DNA of 64,000 bases from DASTSN01 sp035549175 (GCA_035549175.1 DASZRL010000123.1:1-64000), one strand, 5' to 3'; positions 24,758 through 33,916 are shown, counted from the first letter of the stretch. Notes: generated by a model from the letters alone, not told the origin. A program made the numbers and translations.

Positions 24758-26038
24758 TTACGTATCCAGTACTTTTTCCATCTGCATGCTGCGGGAACCC
24801 TTGACCAGGAAATAATGGTTTTCGAAGTGCTGGTCGCGCAGCCAGGCGCCGGCCGCCGCGGCATCCGGGAAGGCCAGGTAGGGATGGTCAATGCGCAGGA
24901 AGTCGCCTCCCACCAGCAGGACCCGGTCCCACGGGTACTGCCCGATGAGAGCCACAATGGCCCGGTGTTCTGCCAGGCTATCAGGGCCGAGTTCGGCCAT
25001 CGCCCCCAAAACCAGGACTTTGCCCGGAGCATGCAGCCGGGCAAAATTTTCGATGGCGAGCCGCATGCTGCTGGGATTGGCGTTATAGGCATCCAGGATA
25101 ATGCGGTTGCTACCCCGTTCCACCAGCTGGGAGCGGCTGTTGGACGGCTGGTAGTCCATGATGGCCCGGCGGATGGCGTCCTCGTCGACACCGAAATACT
25201 TACCCACCGCCACGGCGGCCAGTACGTTGGGGGTATTGTAGTCCCCGACCAGCTGGGTGGGGATCCGGGTCGGTGCCATGCCGCCCTGGACGGCCACTTC
25301 CAGGAAGGGTTCACTCTGAACGGCCTGCCCGGTTATATCTGCATCGCGGGTTCCGTAGGTGAAGACCCGGGAGATCCCCCGGCTCATGTCCCGCAGGTAT
25401 TCGTAATCCCACATGATGAACACGGCTCCCTGGTGGAGCCGCAGGTAATCATACAATTCTCCCTTACCCTTGCGGACTCCCTCGACCCCCCCGAATCCCT
25501 CCAGGTGGGCCTTGCCGCAGTTGGTAATCAGCCCGTAGGTGGGCAGGGTATAGGTACAGTACCCGGCAATCTCACCCTGGTGGTTGGCGCCCATTTCAAT
25601 GACGGCCATTTCCGCATCCCGGCGGATACGCAGCAGGGTAAGGGGGATGCCAATATGGTTATTGAGATTCCCCTGGGTGGTGTAGGTCCGGAAGCGGGAG
25701 GAAAGGACGGCGTGAATGAGTTCCTTGGTCGTGGTCTTACCATTACTTCCCGTGATGGCCAGAAAGGGGATGCTGAACTGTTGCCGGTGGTGCCGGGCCA
25801 GTTCCTGCAGGGTAGTGAGGACCTGCTCCACCAGGATCGTCCTGCCGGGCACTTCATAGGCGGGATTGTCGATAATGCCGTAGGCTGCGCCGCGTTCCAG
25901 CGCCTCCCGGACAAAGGCATTGCCGTCAAATTTATCGCCCCGTAAGGCAAAGAACAGGTCCCCCGGCCTGATCTGGCGGGTGTCGGTCTGTACCTGCGGG
26001 TACTGCAGGTAAATCTGGTATAATTCCGGGACTCCCAT
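24758..26038 (-). CDS. murF: UDP-N-acetylmuramoyl-tripeptide--D-alanyl-D-alanine ligase
   Basis: The 426-residue protein shows the three Mur-ligase domains: an N-terminal substrate domain (VQTDTRQIRPGDLFFALRG), a central ATPase with P-loop TGSNGKTTTKE (about residues 98-108), and a C-terminal domain (DAYNANPSSM and LGAMAELG). It adds D-Ala-D-Ala to the UDP-MurNAc tripeptide in peptidoglycan synthesis. The frame extends to 26200, but MGVPELYQIYLQ matches the family start. A perfect -7 element ends only 4 nt before this ATG, so the mRNA may be leaderless. Confidence 0.95.
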   Translation of the reverse strand: MGVPELYQIYLQYPQVQTDTRQIRPGDLFFALRGDKFDGNAFVREALERGAAYGIIDNPAYEVPGRTILVEQVLTTLQELARHHRQQFSIPFLAITGSNGKTTTKELIHAVLSSRFRTYTTQGNLNNHIGIPLTLLRIRRDAEMAVIEMGANHQGEIAGYCTYTLPTYGLITNCGKAHLEGFGGVEGVRKGKGELYDYLRLHQGAVFIMWDYEYLRDMSRGISRVFTYGTRDADITGQAVQSEPFLEVAVQGGMAPTRIPTQLVGDYNTPNVLAAVAVGKYFGVDEDAIRRAIMDYQPSNSRSQLVERGSNRIILDAYNANPSSMRLAIENFARLHAPGKVLVLGAMAELGPDSLAEHRAIVALIGQYPWDRVLLVGGDFLRIDHPYLAFPDAAAAGAWLRDQHFENHYFLVKGSRSMQMEKVLDT

Positions 26039-26042
26039 CCAG

Positions 26043-26050
26043 CAAATGTA
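26043..26050 (-). promoter_or_regulatory. Promoter -7 element (TACATTTG) of murF
   Basis: An exact TAnnTTTG element on the minus strand ends 4 nt before the murF ATG. A TTG exists further upstream, but only 12 nt away, so the -33 element is unclear. Confidence 0.55.
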
Positions 26051-26110
26051 AGCAGGCCGGGCCAACTGCCCGCTCCGGTCTCCCGGGGGCCCGTGTCCCC
26101 TCAGCCGGGC

Positions 26111-26149
26111 GAAAAACAAAGACCCGGAACAGGTCGTGTTCCGGGTCTT
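26111..26149 (-). terminator. Intrinsic terminator after gldJ
   Basis: A perfect 13-bp stem (AAGACCCGGAACA at 26119-26131 with TGTTCCGGGTCTT at 26137-26149) has a 5-nt loop. Read on the minus strand it is followed by TGTTTTTC. It lies 23 nt past the gldJ stop and separates it from murF. Confidence 0.92.
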
Positions 26150-26172
26150 CAAGGAGGTATAGGCAGGCGGGA

Positions 26173-27726
26173 TTACCGGGTCTGCCGGCGTGTCTTCCAC
26201 CAGTTTCCGGTCTTGCGTTTGTTTCCTTCGGGACTGCCCATGCGGTCCATGGCGCAGCGGAAACCGAGGGTGCTGAGGGACTGGTCTTCTTCCAGGTAGC
26301 GGCGGGTGCCGGGACTGAGCCAGTAGGCCATGTCATTCCAGGAGCCTCCCTTGTACACGCGGGATTTATCGCTGATCAGGGTGGTCATTCCATACCCGTA
26401 GGAAGCACCCGACAGGCTGTCGCCATCCAGGAAGTTGATAACGTTACCGCGCTGGTAATTGCGACGGTTCTTGCTTTCCTCGTCGGTTACGTCCACCATT
26501 TTGACGCGGCCCAGGCTGTCGATTTCAGCTTCCCCGTTCTGGTTCTTGTACAGTTTTTTGTATTTGTTACCCCGGAAAGGAGCCACATCATCTTCATCCA
26601 GCCCGGTAAGGGGACGGTAGACGTCCATCACCCATTCGCTAACGTTACCAGCCATGTTATAGATGCCAAAACCGTTGGGGTAAAAGGATTTTACCGGTGC
26701 CGTATAGACGGCGCGGTCGTTCAGACCTCCGGCCACCCCGGCGTTATCACCGGCGCCGCGCTTGAAGTTGGCCAGGAATTGACCCTGCCAGCTGCCGTGG
26801 CGCGTATCACGCAGGCCGTTGACATTCTGGGACCACGGGTAGACCTGCTTGTTCTGTATCAGTTCCTCGCCGCGTTTGCCTTCCTTGGTGCTGGGGCGGG
26901 GGTTCTGGTTGATGTACCCATAGGCGGCATATTCCCACTCGGCTTCAAAGGGCAGGCGGTAGTCCGGCATCAGGATCCCGTCCTCGAAGCTCACCGTGGT
27001 GCGGGGCGCACCCTGGGGTGTCTTCAGGGGGTTCTTTTTGGAGGTAGCGGTCTTGCCGGGTTGTGCCTGGTAAAGGCCCAGCAGGTAAGACTTGGTGGTA
27101 AAGTTGTTTTCCTGCTGTTCGCCCTGCAGGGACTGCTTGGCGATGTATCCCTTCTGCAGCAGGATCCCCTCGTTTACGCGGTCACTGCGCCACAGGCAGA
27201 AATCATGGGCCTGGCGCCAGCTCACGCCAACTACCGGGTAGTCATTGAATCCGGGGTGGCGGAAGTAATACTCTACGAGCGGTTCGTTATAGCTCAGTTC
27301 GCTGCGCCATACCAGGGTGTCGGGCAGGGCGGCATCGATGATCTTCTGGTTATTGGGGTCGGAGGAGGGATCAAATACCCGCTCCAGCCAGTGAATGTAT
27401 TCCCGGTAATGCACGTTGGCTACCTCCGTGCGGTCAATATAAAAGGAGGGAACCGTTACGCGGCGCGGAATATTGTTGAAGTCCGCCATCACATCCTCCT
27501 CCGTCTGGCCCATGGTAAAGGTACCTCCCTGGACAAATACCAGGCCGGGGCCGGTCGCCTGCTCCTTGGACTTGGCAACCTGGTAACCACCCATGTTCTT
27601 ATCATTGTAGTTCCAGCCGGTTACTTCGGATTTTTCATACTTTTTCTTACCAAAGAGCCCGCCGTTCTTGCAGGATGCCAGCAGAACAACGGAGGATAGA
27701 AGGATTAATGCATTTTTCACGTTCAT
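26173..27726 (-). CDS. gldJ: Gliding motility / type IX secretion lipoprotein GldJ
   Basis: The 517-residue protein has a lipoprotein signal (SSVVLLASC, lipidated Cys19) and a formylglycine-generating-enzyme-like (SUMF1) domain. The opening GPGLVFVQGGTFTMGQTEEDVM and the closing VYKGGSWNDMAYWLSPGTRR are those of GldJ rather than its paralogue GldK. The length is close to GldJ of Flavobacterium. GldJ is an outer-membrane-associated part of the gliding/type IX secretion machine. It is divergent from porV, another type IX component, with a 488-bp shared upstream region, and ends at a strong terminator. Confidence 0.9.
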   Translation of the reverse strand: MNVKNALILLSSVVLLASCKNGGLFGKKKYEKSEVTGWNYNDKNMGGYQVAKSKEQATGPGLVFVQGGTFTMGQTEEDVMADFNNIPRRVTVPSFYIDRTEVANVHYREYIHWLERVFDPSSDPNNQKIIDAALPDTLVWRSELSYNEPLVEYYFRHPGFNDYPVVGVSWRQAHDFCLWRSDRVNEGILLQKGYIAKQSLQGEQQENNFTTKSYLLGLYQAQPGKTATSKKNPLKTPQGAPRTTVSFEDGILMPDYRLPFEAEWEYAAYGYINQNPRPSTKEGKRGEELIQNKQVYPWSQNVNGLRDTRHGSWQGQFLANFKRGAGDNAGVAGGLNDRAVYTAPVKSFYPNGFGIYNMAGNVSEWVMDVYRPLTGLDEDDVAPFRGNKYKKLYKNQNGEAEIDSLGRVKMVDVTDEESKNRRNYQRGNVINFLDGDSLSGASYGYGMTTLISDKSRVYKGGSWNDMAYWLSPGTRRYLEEDQSLSTLGFRCAMDRMGSPEGNKRKTGNWWKTRRQTR

Positions 27727-28214
27727 TCGGTTTTTGCTTATACCTGGGTTATGGAATTACTCTAACGGTGGCATACGACTAAATATTGCACAGGATATCA
27801 AATCGCCGCCACCGGCTGCGAATATAACCCAATTCAGTAAAAAGGTATAGGGGTTCCTACGATTTTACGATCGTTAAATTCCTATAAATTAATGGCTTAC
27901 GGGTTCCGCCGGGCCGGCTGGCAGGGCTGCCGGAGGCGTGCCGGCAGGGAATAAATGCAACAATATGTATTTTTAGCAGCCGAGCGGGATGGCCGGCCGC
28001 CCGGTATGCAATAAAAGATTCTTATTCAGACAATAAATGTGCAAACAGGGCGTTCAATTACCTGAAAAATGGGCCTTGGAGAACGTGAAAATGAAGCGGG
28101 ACCCGTACCTCGAACCGAACGACCAGCCGCTCCGATTTTCTCCTTCTCAATAACCAGACTGGCAGGACCAGTCACCATTTGCCTAATTTTATCCACCGAC
28201 TTAAACGATTACGA
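27727..28214. other. Shared upstream region of gldJ and porV
   Basis: No gene was recognised in these 488 bases. An AT-rich 18-bp palindrome with one mismatched pair lies at 27862-27879 (core ACGATCGT). A GC-rich folded stretch follows (GCCGGC at 27913-27918 with GCCGGC at 27940-27945, and GGCAG/CTGCC inside). No full -33/-7 promoter was found for either gene. Confidence 0.4.
27862..27879. promoter_or_regulatory. Palindrome in the gldJ-porV divergent region
   Basis: The sequence around ACGATCGT (27867-27874) extends to an 18-bp inverted repeat with one mismatch. It is 136 bp from the gldJ start and could be a regulator site for the divergent pair. No regulator is suggested by the neighbours. 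Confidence 0.3.
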
Positions 28215-29399
28215 ATGAGATCAACTGCTTTCAGACTAGCTGCTCTCCCCCTGGTATTTTGCGGCATCCTGTCTGTTGCCAGCGCACAAACGAGCAACCC
28301 CATCAACGTCGTGACTACCGCCGTTCCCTTTCTGCGCATATCCCCCGATGCTCGTGCCGGCGGCATGGGCGATCTGGGTGTCGCCACCTCTCCCGATGCC
28401 AACTCTTCCTTTTACAATATCGGCAAGACCGTATTCAACGAATCCAATGGCGGGATTGCCACCACGTATACTCCCTGGCTCAAGGATCTGGGACTGAACG
28501 ATGTCTTCCTGGCTACCCTGGCCGGGTATTACAAGTTTGACGAGAACCAGGCCATTTCCGGCGGACTTCGCTACTTCAGTCTCGGCAATATCCAGTTTAC
28601 CGATTACCTGGGGAACGACTGGGGATCCGCCCGCCCGCGTGAGTTCAGCATCGATTTCGGCTACTCGCGTAAACTGACGGACAAGTTCGGCCTGGGCGTC
28701 GCCCTCCGGTATATCAATTCCAACCTGACAGCCGGCGGGGTCACCAACGGGTCCACCACGTATAAGCCCGGCACAGCCGTGGCCGCGGACCTCGGGCTTT
28801 ACTATAATAACCACAATGACGCGGGCCAGGGCTGGTCATTCGGCGCCGCCCTCACCAACCTGGGCTCCAAGATTTCGTATACCAGCAATGCCGATCAGAA
28901 GGATTATATCCCGGCTAACCTCGCGCTCGGCGCTGCCTACACCCGGGTAATCGATGAAAGTAACAAGATCATGTTCGGCCTGGACCTGAACAAATTGCTG
29001 GTACCCACCCCGCCTTCCACCTATGACTCGGCCGGCCTGGCCGCCTACCGGAGCAAGGGCGTGGTCAGTTCCTGGTTCAGTTCCTTCGGGGATGCCCCCG
29101 GTGGTTTCAGTGAAGAGTTGAAGGAGGTGCAGGTTTCCCTGGGTGCCGAGTATACCTACAACAACCAGTTCTCGGTGCGTGCCGGCTATTTCTACGAAGA
29201 TAAGACCAAGGGTAACCGGAAATACTTCACCATGGGCGTCGGCGTGAAGTACAATGTCTTCGGCCTGAACTTCTCGTACCTGTTGCCTTCGGGTAACGGC
29301 GTGAACCGCAACCCGCTTTCCAATACCCTTCGCTTTACGATCCTGTTTGACCTGGGCAACAACCAGGGCAGTTCCTCCTCGTCCTCGGACGAGCAGTAA
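28215..29399 (+). CDS. porV: Type IX secretion outer membrane protein PorV (LptO)
   Basis: The 394-residue protein has a signal peptide (residues 1 to about 25, ending SVASA) and the PorV pattern: VPFLRISPDARAGGMGDLGVAT near the start, beta-strand-rich barrel sequence and a Ser-rich tail. PorV is the shuttle that takes secreted proteins from the translocon to the attachment complex. The frame opens upstream at 28179, but the ATG at 28215 gives a clean signal peptide. A strong terminator follows. The divergent neighbour is gldJ. Confidence 0.93.
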   Translation: MRSTAFRLAALPLVFCGILSVASAQTSNPINVVTTAVPFLRISPDARAGGMGDLGVATSPDANSSFYNIGKTVFNESNGGIATTYTPWLKDLGLNDVFLATLAGYYKFDENQAISGGLRYFSLGNIQFTDYLGNDWGSARPREFSIDFGYSRKLTDKFGLGVALRYINSNLTAGGVTNGSTTYKPGTAVAADLGLYYNNHNDAGQGWSFGAALTNLGSKISYTSNADQKDYIPANLALGAAYTRVIDESNKIMFGLDLNKLLVPTPPSTYDSAGLAAYRSKGVVSSWFSSFGDAPGGFSEELKEVQVSLGAEYTYNNQFSVRAGYFYEDKTKGNRKYFTMGVGVKYNVFGLNFSYLLPSGNGVNRNPLSNTLRFTILFDLGNNQGSSSSSSDEQ

Positions 29400-29418
29400 C
29401 CGAATAAATAATTATTGT

Positions 29419-29457
29419 AAAGGATGTCTCCCGCGGGAGGCATCCTTTGTTTTTTTT
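29419..29457 (+). terminator. Intrinsic terminator after porV
   Basis: AAAGGATG-T-CTCCC (29419-29432) pairs with GGGAG-G-CATCCTTT (29435-29448), a 14-bp stem with one T-G pair, followed by a run of eight T. Confidence 0.92.
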
Positions 29458-29516
29458 GCCAGGTCCCCGGGGATGATGGCTAATTTGTATCTTGACCCAC
29501 TTAAAAGAACCATGGT

Positions 29517-29996
29517 ATGTCGATTCGCATCGGGTTTGGGGTGGATTTCCACCAACTGACAGAAGGCAGGGAACTCTGGATCGGGGGTGTCCGGATCCCG
29601 CATCACCGCGGCGCTCTGGGGCATAGCGACGCCGACGTGCTCCTGCACGCCATATGCGACGCCCTGTTGGGGGCCGCTGCCCTGGGAGATATCGGGGTCC
29701 ATTTCCCGGATACCTCCGCCGCGTACAAGAACATAGACAGCAAGATCCTGCTTGACCGGACCATGGACCTGATCCGTCGCGAAGGCTATACCGTGGTCAA
29801 TATTGACAGTACGCTGTGCCTCCAGGAACCCCGCATCAAACCCTATGTGGACCAGATGCGGGAAGTGATTGCCTCCCGGACGGGACTCACGCCGCAGGAT
29901 GTGTCCATCAAAGCGACCACGACGGAGAAAATGGGATTTGTCGGCCGGAAGGAAGGCCTGGTGGCCTATGCGGCCGTATTGCTTTCCAGGGGGTGA
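29517..29996 (+). CDS. ispF: 2-C-methyl-D-erythritol 2,4-cyclodiphosphate synthase
   Basis: The 159-residue protein matches IspF along its length. Metal ligands are in GVDFHQL (Asp10, His12) and the second His in GHSDADVLLHAICDALLGA. The closing motif KATTTEKMGF is also present. It makes the cyclic diphosphate intermediate of the non-mevalonate isoprenoid pathway. It is followed 73 nt later by dut, which has its own promoter element. Confidence 0.97.
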   Translation: MSIRIGFGVDFHQLTEGRELWIGGVRIPHHRGALGHSDADVLLHAICDALLGAAALGDIGVHFPDTSAAYKNIDSKILLDRTMDLIRREGYTVVNIDSTLCLQEPRIKPYVDQMREVIASRTGLTPQDVSIKATTTEKMGFVGRKEGLVAYAAVLLSRG

Positions 29997-30056
29997 TCCG
30001 GAACCTTTGTGCCCGGCCCATCCGGGTTTTGTGCACCCCACTTACCGGCAAGCCTG

Positions 30057-30064
30057 TATCTTTG
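30057..30064 (+). promoter_or_regulatory. Promoter -7 element (TATCTTTG) of dut
   Basis: An exact TAnnTTTG element ends 4 nt before the dut ATG. A TTTG lies 25 nt upstream (30028-30031), longer than the usual 19-20. The geometry suggests a leaderless or nearly leaderless mRNA, as at murF. Confidence 0.55.
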
Positions 30065-30068
30065 CCGA

Positions 30069-30512
30069 ATGCCAACCATCGAGGTAAAGATCATCAATAC
30101 ATCGCCGAACCGGCTGCCTGAATACGCTACGGAGGGCTCTTCCGGGATGGACCTGCGGGCCCACCTGGCCGATGACCTGGTCCTCAAACCACTGGAGCGG
30201 TCCCTGGTTCCCACCGGCCTGTTCGTGGAACTCCCCGCCGGCTACGAAGCCCAGGTGAGGCCACGTAGCGGCATGGCCCTCCGCCAGGGGATTACCTGCC
30301 TGAATACGCCGGGGACCATTGATGCGGATTACCGGGGTGAAATCAAGGTTATCCTGATCAACCTGTCCGGGGACGCGCAGGTGATCCATCCCGGGGACCG
30401 GATCGCCCAGCTGGTTGTACAGCGGGTGGAGCGGGTGGACTGGATCCCAGTGAACGAACTGGCCGGCTCAGCTCGGAACGCCGGGGGATTCGGGCATACC
30501 GGCACCCATTAA
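30069..30512 (+). CDS. dut: Deoxyuridine 5'-triphosphate nucleotidohydrolase
   Basis: The 147-residue protein has all five dUTPase motifs: SSGMDLRA, PRSGMALRQG, the uracil-binding loop with catalytic Asp (GTIDADYRGEIKV), GDRIAQLVV, and the P-loop-like tail NAGGFGHTGTH. The tail has His where Ser is more usual (GGFGSTG). It hydrolyses dUTP to dUMP. The start at 30069 (MPTIEVKI) was chosen over the upstream ATG at 30009 because of motif spacing and the -7 element. A DUF4292 gene follows after 19 nt. Confidence 0.96.
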   Translation: MPTIEVKIINTSPNRLPEYATEGSSGMDLRAHLADDLVLKPLERSLVPTGLFVELPAGYEAQVRPRSGMALRQGITCLNTPGTIDADYRGEIKVILINLSGDAQVIHPGDRIAQLVVQRVERVDWIPVNELAGSARNAGGFGHTGTH

Positions 30513-30531
30513 TCGATCAAACCTGTTCTGC

Positions 30532-31344
30532 ATGAATAAACTTGTGTTTGTCCTCTCCATCCTTATCCTGATCATTGCTTCCTGCCGGTCCACCAAGAAA
30601 ATCCAGACTGCCATCATAAAGAAGGATACCACGGCTCCCAGTAGTGATGTGAATGCGCGCGAAGACTCCATCCGTTTCATGCAGCAGACCTACCACGACA
30701 TCCTGCGGAACCACCTGGATTATACGACTTTTTCGGCCCGGATCAACGTGGATTACGTGGACGCGGATGACAAGGATTACAACGTCAACGCGTCACTGCG
30801 GATGTACAAGGACAGTGCCATCTGGATTTCGGTGAACGCCATCTTCGGCATCGAAGCCCTCCGGGTCTACATAACCCGTGATTCCGTCAAGATACTGGAC
30901 AAGCAGAATAAGGTGTATACGGCCCGTTCCGTGACCTACCTGCGCGATGTGGCGGCCCTGCCGCTGGGGCTGCCTACCCTTCAGGATCTGCTGGTCGGCA
31001 ACCCCGTATTCCTGGACAGTAACCTCGTATCCTATGCAAATTCCAGCGAGAATATTTCCCTGCTGAGCATCGGAGACCTGTTCAAGAACCTGCTTACGGT
31101 GACGGCCGGGGATAAACTGCTTTTGCGCAGCAAACTGGATGATACCGACGCAACCCGTAACCGTACCTGCGACCTTACCTACGGCGACTATGACGACCGG
31201 CGGGGTGTCCGCTTTGCCAAGCTCCGCAAGATTTCGGTGGCGGAAAAGAAGAAACTGGATATCCGGCTTGAGTTCAAGCAATACGATTTTAATCAGGAAT
31301 TAACATTTCCCTTTTCGATTCCTAAAAATTACAGGAGAAACTGA
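30532..31344 (+). CDS. DUF4292 lipoprotein (LolB-like)
   Basis: The 270-residue protein has a lipoprotein signal (ILIIASC, lipidated Cys18) and the DUF4292 layout of Bacteroidota: a beta-rich body beginning around residue 60 (YTTFSARINVDYVD) and ending ELTFPFSIPKNY. The fold resembles LolA/LolB-type lipoprotein carriers, so a role in outer membrane lipoprotein transport is possible but unproved. It lies between dut and an EnvC-like gene, an arrangement common in this phylum as I recall it. Confidence 0.85.
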   Translation: MNKLVFVLSILILIIASCRSTKKIQTAIIKKDTTAPSSDVNAREDSIRFMQQTYHDILRNHLDYTTFSARINVDYVDADDKDYNVNASLRMYKDSAIWISVNAIFGIEALRVYITRDSVKILDKQNKVYTARSVTYLRDVAALPLGLPTLQDLLVGNPVFLDSNLVSYANSSENISLLSIGDLFKNLLTVTAGDKLLLRSKLDDTDATRNRTCDLTYGDYDDRRGVRFAKLRKISVAEKKKLDIRLEFKQYDFNQELTFPFSIPKNYRRN

Positions 31345-31425
31345 GCCGGATAAAATTTATCTTGCAGGTGGCCGTTATAGGTCAGATCCGACCCTGAAAC
31401 GTATTCACCATTCCAACGAATCGCT

Positions 31426-32757
31426 ATGAAAAGAGTCCTCTTCTTTTTAATGGTGCTGCTACCCGGAATGATGGTGGTGCAGGCGCAGTCCGGCCAGGAC
31501 AAATCCCAGATGGAACGGGAGCGGGAGGAGATCCGCCAGCAGATCCAGGACATCCAGGACGCCTATGACCAGGTCAAGGGGCAGAAAAAGCAGATGCTGA
31601 GCCAGCTGACCCTTTTGCAGCGCAAGATCGGCCTGCAGGACCGGTATATCGACAACATCAGCAAGGAACTCCGCTATATCAATGATGATATCTATCTCAG
31701 CACCCTGGAGATCATCCGGCTACAGCACCAGCTGGATACCCTCAAGGCCCAGTATGCCAAAAGCGTGGTATATGCCTATAAGAACAGGAGCACCTACGAC
31801 TACCTGAACTTTATCTTTTCCGCCGCCAGCTTTAACGACGCCCTGAAGCGGATCGAATATCTCAAGAGCTACCGGATTTTCCGGGAGCAACAGGTCAACA
31901 ATATCATCCAGACCACGCAGCTGATCGAGTTGCGCAAAAAACAGCAGCTGGGCAGGAAGGAAGAAAAAAACCAGGCCCTTAAGAATCAGGCTAAGGAAAT
32001 GCAGGTGCTGGAAGATCAGAAACGGGAAAAGGATCAGGTGATGTCCCGGCTGAAAGGCCAGGAAAAGGACCTGCAGCGGCAACTGGCCGAAAAGCGCAAA
32101 CGGGACATGCAGCTGAAAAATGCGATTGCCGCTATTGTCCGGCGTGAGATCGAGGAGGCCAGGAAAAAGAAGGCGGCAGCCGATGCCCTGGAGAAGAAGA
32201 ACGCCCTGGCAGGCAAGCCGGCAGGCTCCACCGAAAACGCTGCCGGGGGTAACCCGACTTCCTCCGTGGCCAACCCGGCTACCCGGTCGACCACCAGCAG
32301 CCGATCCTATAGTTACCTGGATCTGTCCGCCTCGGATGTGGCCCTGAACAGCAGTTTTGAGAAAAACCGGGGTAAACTGCCCTGGCCGGTTGACAAGGGC
32401 GTGGTGAGCATTCCCTTCGGCAGGAGTCATGTGGGGGACGGCCCGCTGATCATGGATAACCCGGGTATCACCATATCCACACCATCCGCCGGGACCACCG
32501 TCAAATCAGTCTTTGACGGCGAAGTCGCCGGCGTATATAACCTGGGTGATGCCATGGCCATAACGATCCGCCACGGGAAATACTTCACTACCTACAGCAA
32601 CCTGGCCTCCGTGAGCGTCAGCAAGGGGCAGGCTGTGAAAACAGGCGAGCCGATCGGCCGGGCCGCCAGAGCCGAGGAAGGCGACGGGGGCCAGGTGGAC
32701 TTTATTCTGATGGAAGAAACGCACAACGTAAATCCCGAACCCTGGCTGCACCGCTGA
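31426..32757 (+). CDS. EnvC-like murein hydrolase activator (M23 family)
   Basis: The 443-residue protein has a signal peptide (1 to about 20), a long coiled coil (about residues 25-110 and 160-260), a Ser/Thr/Pro-rich linker and a C-terminal LytM/M23 domain (about 320-443: GVVSIPFGRSHVG and VFDGEVAGVYNLGDAMAITIRHG). The zinc-binding HxH of active M23 enzymes is replaced by VDFIL, and the first His site is missing. It is therefore probably an activator of amidases at the division site, like EnvC, and not a peptidase. Confidence 0.88.
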   Translation: MKRVLFFLMVLLPGMMVVQAQSGQDKSQMEREREEIRQQIQDIQDAYDQVKGQKKQMLSQLTLLQRKIGLQDRYIDNISKELRYINDDIYLSTLEIIRLQHQLDTLKAQYAKSVVYAYKNRSTYDYLNFIFSAASFNDALKRIEYLKSYRIFREQQVNNIIQTTQLIELRKKQQLGRKEEKNQALKNQAKEMQVLEDQKREKDQVMSRLKGQEKDLQRQLAEKRKRDMQLKNAIAAIVRREIEEARKKKAAADALEKKNALAGKPAGSTENAAGGNPTSSVANPATRSTTSSRSYSYLDLSASDVALNSSFEKNRGKLPWPVDKGVVSIPFGRSHVGDGPLIMDNPGITISTPSAGTTVKSVFDGEVAGVYNLGDAMAITIRHGKYFTTYSNLASVSVSKGQAVKTGEPIGRAARAEEGDGGQVDFILMEETHNVNPEPWLHR

Positions 32758-32794
32758 GAAGCGACCTGGCGGATTGCCGGGCTATTCCCGTAAA

Positions 32795-33916
32795 TCAGTG
32801 GAGGAACCGCTCATAGAGCTGTTCATAGTGCGGCACAATATGATGAATGTCGAATTTCCTGGCCTGCTTCACCGCCATGGTTTTAAAGCGGTGCAGGGTC
32901 TCATCGCTGCGAAGGATTTCCAGGGCCTCCCGGCTCATGGTTTCCACGTCACCCACATCCGCCATAAAGCCCGTTTTTCCCGGAATATTGATTTCTTTCA
33001 ATCCGCCTGCGTTGGAGGACACCACGGGTACCCCGGCGGCCATGGCCTCCAGGGCAGCGAGACCAAAGCTTTCGTATTCCGAGGGTAATAAAAACAGGTC
33101 CGCAATAGCCAGGATATCTTCCATCTGTTCCTGCTTGCCTACGAAACGCACCTCATTGCAGATGCCCAGTTCCCGGCTAAGTTCTTCCGCGGTGGGCCGC
33201 TCAGGGCCGTCGCCAACGAAGAGCAGCTTGGAAGGAACCTCCTTATTGACCTGGTAAAAGATATGGACCACATCCTGTACGCGCTTGATCTTCCGGAAAT
33301 TGGATGCATGAAGGAGTATGCGCTCCCCGTTGGGGGCAATGACTTTCTTGAAGGCGTCAATCGGCTTGCGGCTGAAGCGGGCCACATCCACAAAATTGTA
33401 AATGACCTCGATTTCCTTCTCGATGTGAAAGGTTTTGTAGGTTTCATCCCGCAGGTCGTTGGATACGGCCGTGATGGCGTCACTCTGGTTAATGGAAAAG
33501 GCCACGACCGGCGCATAGGTCCTGTCCCGGCCCACCAGGGTAATATCGGTACCGTGCAGCGTGGTAATGACGGGAATCGGGCGGTTTTCCTTTTCCAGGA
33601 TCTTTTTGGCCATGTAGGCAGCGGAAGCGTGCGGAATGGCATAATGGACGTGGAGCAGGTCCAGGTTATTGTTCTTGATCACGTCCACCATGGTACTCGC
33701 CAGGGCGGTTTCGTAGGGTGGATAATCGAACAGCGGGTAGGTGGGCACCTGTACTTCGTGGTAATAAATGTTGGGTATGAAGCCGTTCAGGCGTACCGGC
33801 TGCTGGTAGGTTATGAAATGCACCTGGTGGCCCTTCTGGGCCAGTGCTTTGCCAAGCTCGGTGGCCAGCACGCCGCTTCCCCCGAAAGTGGGATAGCAGA
33901 CGATGCCGATACGCAT
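32795..33916 (-). CDS. bshA: N-acetyl-alpha-D-glucosaminyl L-malate synthase
   Basis: The 373-residue protein is a GT4 glycosyltransferase of the BshA type: start MRIGIVCYPTFGGSGVLATELG, the HVHYAIPHA motif, and the EX7E region LLPSEYESFGLAALEAMAAGVPV. BshA makes GlcNAc-malate, the first step of bacillithiol synthesis, so this organism probably uses bacillithiol as its main thiol. That fits with the persulfide genes upstream in the window. The ATG at 33934 is an alternative start; 33916 matches the family N-terminus. Confidence 0.92.
   Translation of the reverse strand: MRIGIVCYPTFGGSGVLATELGKALAQKGHQVHFITYQQPVRLNGFIPNIYYHEVQVPTYPLFDYPPYETALASTMVDVIKNNNLDLLHVHYAIPHASAAYMAKKILEKENRPIPVITTLHGTDITLVGRDRTYAPVVAFSINQSDAITAVSNDLRDETYKTFHIEKEIEVIYNFVDVARFSRKPIDAFKKVIAPNGERILLHASNFRKIKRVQDVVHIFYQVNKEVPSKLLFVGDGPERPTAEELSRELGICNEVRFVGKQEQMEDILAIADLFLLPSEYESFGLAALEAMAAGVPVVSSNAGGLKEINIPGKTGFMADVGDVETMSREALEILRSDETLHRFKTMAVKQARKFDIHHIVPHYEQLYERFLH

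Noticed and set aside
24155..25945. 596-codon open frame on the plus strand
   Set aside because: It is antisense to the Crp/Fnr and murF genes.
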